Below are positions 50,375 to 51,047 of a stretch of DNA of 51,047 nucleotides, piece after piece (the first letter of the stretch is position 1; each line of letters opens with the position of its first letter). Where the stretch lies: positions 1-51,047 of the forward strand of contig JACQUC010000119.1 in the NCBI GenBank assembly GCA_016210495.1, read 5' to 3'. Origin of the DNA: Chloroflexota bacterium. GTDB taxonomy: Bacteria; Chloroflexota; FW602-bin22; JACPRP01. The position numbers and the translations under genes are program-made. Below the pieces are notes generated by a model. The model worked only from the letters and a program-made list of their open reading frames with translations, was not told the origin of the DNA and ran no database searches.

Positions 50375-51047
50375 TGCCCCACTTGTGCCTCGTTCAAGAA
50401 TCTCTGGATTGTTTGTGTCCCAAAATCGTACTGAAACTCAAGACTCTTGGTGGCCAGCCAGTCTCTGACCCTCATCGTCCAAGAACCCGTAGTCTGGAAG
50501 TCGATGGACGAGTAATAACCCGAAACCCTAGCGTGTATGGACCCGGCGCCGGCAGGCAGCCGCAACATATTCAGTGTGTTTTGCAACTGCTCCGCACCGA
50601 AGTTCGCGATATTGGCCGGTGTTTGCTCCACGATATGGTGCCATGCCTTTCCATCCCCGGCACGGCCAACCGCGTACTTGAAGGCGTCAAAGGACTTGAA
50701 CCCCTGAGCTGGCGGCCCGGAGCCAAGCCTTTGCAGCAAAGACTGGGCTTGAGGGGTCTGGCTGGCTGCAGCCAGCGCGGCCGCTGCGGCGGCAACTGCT
50801 TCAGCGTTCGGTGGACCTGATGGAGGGGCCTTAGATTGAGTGCCGATTTCGCTGGGTTGTGTCTCGCTAAGTTCTCCAGCTTCATCACTCGCACTTCTCG
50901 CCGTCCAGATCTCGTTGGCGGCTTTGCCTGCGTTTTCGGCCTGCGAAACCACCAGCGCAGTTGCAGCCGCCCCGGCGCCAGCGTCACGTACTATCTTCCC
51001 AGCAGATCCGCCTCCCACGCAGTCATTCTGCATCACCCTTGTTCCAC
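50371..51047 (-). CDS. C-terminal part of a probable polymorphic toxin (partial, runs off the window)
   Basis: The frame is open to the right edge, so the N-terminus lies outside. An Ala/Gly/Ser/Pro-rich linker (about 110 residues) leads into a compact C-terminal domain, FKSFDAFKYAVGRAGDGKAW, then HHIVEQTPANIANFGAEQLQ and NTLNMLRLPAG. The WHHIVEQ segment followed by spaced asparagines is typical of HNH/SHH-like nuclease toxins at the ends of polymorphic secreted proteins. The immunity-like gene overlaps its stop. Delivery domains cannot be seen here. Confidence 0.6.
   Translation of the reverse strand, partial: GTRVMQNDCVGGGSAGKIVRDAGAGAAATALVVSQAENAGKAANEIWTARSASDEAGELSETQPSEIGTQSKAPPSGPPNAEAVAAAAAALAAASQTPQAQSLLQRLGSGPPAQGFKSFDAFKYAVGRAGDGKAWHHIVEQTPANIANFGAEQLQNTLNMLRLPAGAGSIHARVSGYYSSIDFQTTGSWTMRVRDWLATKSLEFQYDFGTQTIQRFLNEAQVGQ

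Noticed and set aside
1..51047. CRISPR arrays, rRNA genes or a replication origin
   Set aside because: No regularly spaced repeat series, no rRNA-like conserved stretch and no origin-type repeat cluster was seen.

Overview
The window looks like a piece of a strictly anaerobic bacterial genome specialised in CoA-thioester and aromatic catabolism. The signs are an oxygen-labile ATP-dependent aryl-CoA reductase set, two aldehyde:ferredoxin-oxidoreductase-type tungsten enzymes, a cytoplasmic molybdopterin enzyme, many ferredoxin domains, frequent GTG/TTG starts, and three genes that only read through if an in-frame TGA is decoded as selenocysteine. The lineage cannot be fixed from sequence alone; Chloroflexota (Dehalococcoidia-like) or Desulfobacterota would both fit. 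No transcription-factor gene and no selenocysteine machinery is visible.

Layout. Positions 1-5030 are a decayed zone: transposase remnants, one intact DDE transposase, a tRNA-Thr(CGT), a fossil mazEF-like pair and a broken histidine kinase. From 5354 to 25930 a long plus-strand catabolic block encodes a 3-hydroxyacyl-CoA dehydrogenase, a two-hotdog dehydratase, a BadI/MenB-type crotonase, two Old-Yellow-Enzyme/dienoyl-CoA-reductase flavoproteins, two CoA-transferases (one single-chain, one two-subunit), a fumarate-reductase/AprA-like flavoprotein with its ferredoxin, a MoaD-ferredoxin-AOR set, an isochorismatase-like protein and an ABC importer. From 25927 to 32660 the minus strand carries an MBL-fold hydrolase, a UGSC-like selenoprotein fused to a long unknown domain, an NAD-dependent epimerase and a CISM-type molybdopterin oxidoreductase. 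Positions 32661-35210 hold a duplicated epimerase fragment, promoter-like repeats, a DUF2231 membrane protein and an FTCD_C-type cyclohydrolase.

The centrepiece is 35211-49280. On the minus strand lies a class I, Azoarcus-type ATP-dependent benzoyl-CoA reductase operon (bzdN-O-P-Q-M-V). Head to head with it, across a 367-bp region with a strong sigma70-like promoter on each strand, is a plus-strand operon resembling the core of the class II ATP-independent benzoyl-CoA reductase: BamB (tungsten enzyme), BamC (ferredoxin), a 1046-residue HdrA-like BamE with Sec78 and an MvhD-like BamF with Sec19. The HdrB/D-like BamD and the NuoEFG-like BamGHI are not in the window. Having both mechanistic classes side by side, together with two OYE-family reductases and ring-opening-type enzymes upstream, suggests stepwise reductive dearomatisation, possibly of a polycyclic or substituted aryl-CoA. 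That substrate is inference.

The right end (49281-51047) contains a truncated methyltransferase and the C-terminal end of a probable polymorphic toxin with a DUF2019-like partner gene.
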